A stretch of 7,514 bases of DNA from positions 1 to 7,514 of the forward strand of contig JAHACW010000078.1 of NCBI GenBank assembly GCA_018375675.1, given 5' to 3'. The position numbers and the translations under genes were made by a program. Of this stretch, positions 6,675 to 7,514 are shown piece after piece. This DNA comes from Actinomyces sp. (lineage in GTDB: Bacteria; Actinomycetota; Actinomycetes; Actinomycetales; Actinomycetaceae). Numbering within the stretch: position 1 is the stretch's first letter; every line of letters starts with the position of its first letter. The notes beneath the pieces were generated by a model. That model was not told the DNA's origin. It did no database searches and was given only the letters and a program-made list of their open reading frames with translations.

Positions 6675-6883
6675 TGAGCGTTTTCCGCCTTCTGACGCTC
6701 GCGCGTCGCGGCGTATTGATCCTGGATGAACTGCTCCAGGACGGACTCTTCGATTCGCCAGACATGCTTACCTCCCACCTGGATGGCGGGCAGCTCGCCG
6801 GAGGAAACGAGGGCGCGGGTGGCTGACATCGTGAGATTCAGGGTCTCGGCGACGTCAGCGAGAGTGAGGAATCGTGTTGCCAT
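6671..6883 (-). CDS. Excisionase-type helix-turn-helix DNA-binding protein
   Basis: This 70-residue protein has the MerR/excisionase-like HTH_17 fold: F-L-T-L-A-D-V-A-E-T-L-N-L-T (5-18), a second helix with S-A-T-R-A-L-V-S-S-G-E-L-P-A-I (20-34), then V-G-G-K-H-V-W-R-I (37-45) and a helical tail. Such small proteins act as DNA-binding regulators (BldC-like) or excisionases. No integrase gene is in view, so a regulator is more likely. Its stop codon TAG (6673-6671) overlaps the convergent gene's TAA. The start is ATG 6883-6881. A TAGCAT box (6895-6890) ends six bases before it, suggesting a leaderless message, and the start codon lies in a perfect 16-bp palindrome. The gene is divergent from the SAF-domain gene, which it may regulate. 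Confidence 0.8.
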   Translation of the reverse strand: MATRFLTLADVAETLNLTMSATRALVSSGELPAIQVGGKHVWRIEESVLEQFIQDQYAATRERQKAENAH

Positions 6884-6890
6884 GGCAACA
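6875..6890. promoter_or_regulatory. 16-bp perfect palindrome over the start codon of the HTH gene
   Basis: TGTTGCCATGGCAACA reads the same on both strands and centres on the start-codon region (ATG at 6883-6881 on -). It touches the proposed -10 box (6890-6895). It may be an operator for autoregulation; part of the sequence is also constrained by coding, so the function is inferred. Confidence 0.4.
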
Positions 6891-7028
6891 TGCTATCAGT
6901 TGGGGTTGCTTCGTTTGATTGGTTTGAGTCGGCAAATTTTTACGCGTCATTTCACCGATCGGATCGGTTGGTTCTGATGAATAGTCGGCAACCTACCGCT
7001 TTTTCGGTTGAGCGTGCATCATAGAAGA
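6884..7028. promoter_or_regulatory. Divergent intergenic region with repeated motifs
   Basis: This 145-base region separates the HTH gene (-) from the SAF-domain gene (+). It contains two copies of AGTCGGCAA (6927-6935 and 6983-6991, 56 bases apart), which flank an inverted repeat ACCGATC-G-GATCGGT (6954-6968). Promoter boxes are weak by eye: TAGCAT (6895-6890) for the - gene, and CATCAT (7017-7022), six bases before the GTG, for the + gene. The arrangement suggests a shared control region, but no regulator is identified. Confidence 0.4.
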
Positions 7029-7514
7029 GTGAAACGCGTCTCAGCTTCAGTGTCGATCCCGGCGCGCGCCCCCGGCAAGATGGACCGTCGATTCATTATC
7101 GGCCTGGTCCTCATCATCGCGTCCGTGCTCGCATTCAGTGTCCTTGGCGGCCTCCTACGGGGAGGAAGCCGCGTCTATACCGCGACGACAACCATCGCCC
7201 CGGGCGATGCCCTCACCGCCGACAACGTCCGTGAGGTTGTCCTGAGCGTCGACACTACTGTCTACGCGCCCACCTCCGAGGCCCCCATGGGCTCCATCGC
7301 GACACGCCAGATCACCCCGGGCCAGATCGTCATGCGCACGGACCTGTCGCAGGGGGAGAGCGCGCCGTCTCAAGGGGATATGCTGCGCGTGGCCGTCACC
7401 GTCAGCGCGGGGTTGCCCGACGGCGTCGCTGATGGAACACGGATCCGGCTGTGGACGATCCCCGCGCGCAGCCAGGGACAGGCTGGCAATCAGGCTCGCG
7501 AGATCGAGGGGACC
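7029..7514 (+). CDS. SAF-domain membrane-anchored protein, N-terminal part
   Basis: The frame stays open from GTG 7029 to the right edge (162 residues visible). A short basic N-terminus (K-R-V and M-D-R-R) precedes one hydrophobic transmembrane helix (about residues 22-43). After it comes an extracytoplasmic SAF domain: Y-T-A-T-T-T-I-A-P-G-D-A-L-T-A-D-N-V (50-67) and P-M-G-S-I-A-T-R-Q-I-T-P-G-Q-I-V (86-101). SAF domains occur in CpaB/RcpC pilus-assembly and FlgA-type proteins; in actinobacteria such genes often stand near CpaE-like ATPases, which would lie beyond the window. The exact role is unknown. GTG 7029 lacks a clear ribosome binding site but has a -10-like CATCAT six bases before it. 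ATG 7080 is an alternative, with no ribosome binding site. Confidence 0.75.
   Translation, partial: MKRVSASVSIPARAPGKMDRRFIIGLVLIIASVLAFSVLGGLLRGGSRVYTATTTIAPGDALTADNVREVVLSVDTTVYAPTSEAPMGSIATRQITPGQIVMRTDLSQGESAPSQGDMLRVAVTVSAGLPDGVADGTRIRLWTIPARSQGQAGNQAREIEGT

Noticed and set aside
6233..6765. Arg/Ser/Pro-rich open frames on - (6233-6520 and 6571-6765)
   Set aside because: These are typical high-GC antisense shadows of the frameshifted conserved gene and the region of the HTH gene, with no ribosome binding sites or motifs.
6671..6883. Excisionase of a prophage or integrative element
   Set aside because: The fold fits, but no integrase, attachment-site repeat or phage gene is visible, and the SAF-gene neighbourhood suggests a chromosomal regulator.
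1..7514. CRISPR array, tRNA or rRNA genes
   Set aside because: No regularly spaced repeats and no tRNA- or rRNA-like sequence were recognised by eye on either strand.

Overview
The window looks like part of an actinobacterial chromosome, possibly a relative of Actinomyces or Schaalia. The right end is GC-rich, with an excisionase-type helix-turn-helix gene, a SAF-domain membrane protein gene and a conserved actinobacterial hypothetical gene. Several promoters look leaderless, with the -10 box six bases before the start codon, which is common in actinobacteria. The taxonomic call is an inference from gene types and composition.

Layout. Bases 1-374 hold the C-terminal part of an IS3-family transposase whose catalytic glutamate is replaced by lysine, followed by a decayed fragment of a second IS3-type transposase (about 413-580). 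Bases 658-4590 hold a restriction-modification (R-M) cassette that is visibly more AT-rich than the right end. A 675-residue endonuclease gene on + converges with a three-gene operon on -: a beta-class DPPY methyltransferase, a small XRE/Cro-type regulator and an alpha-class (D12/Dam-type) adenine methyltransferase. Bases 4627 to about 6020 are a heavily mutated ISL3-family transposase and one likely end of its element, on -. From 6088 the host-like sequence starts: a frameshifted conserved gene, the helix-turn-helix gene on -, a divergent intergenic region with several symmetric or repeated motifs, and the start of a SAF-domain gene that runs off the right edge.

How the parts work together. 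The endonuclease carries two separate nuclease signatures. The N-terminal one resembles EcoRI, including a counterpart of the EcoRI DNA-reading segment. The C-terminal one is a canonical PD-(D/E)XK site with an E-S-K triad. This architecture, the total length and the paired adenine-methyltransferase genes fit a monomeric type IIS system like BsmI/Mva1269I, in which each active site cuts one strand and each methyltransferase protects one strand of an asymmetric site. The methyltransferase operon starts at a strong, apparently leaderless promoter (TTGACA, 17 bp, TACACT). An 18-bp inverted repeat (TGTAAT-N6-ATTACA) overlaps the spacer and -10 box and is a good candidate operator for the regulator encoded between the two methyltransferases. 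The cassette is bordered on both sides by dead insertion-sequence remnants, which suggests acquisition by transfer.
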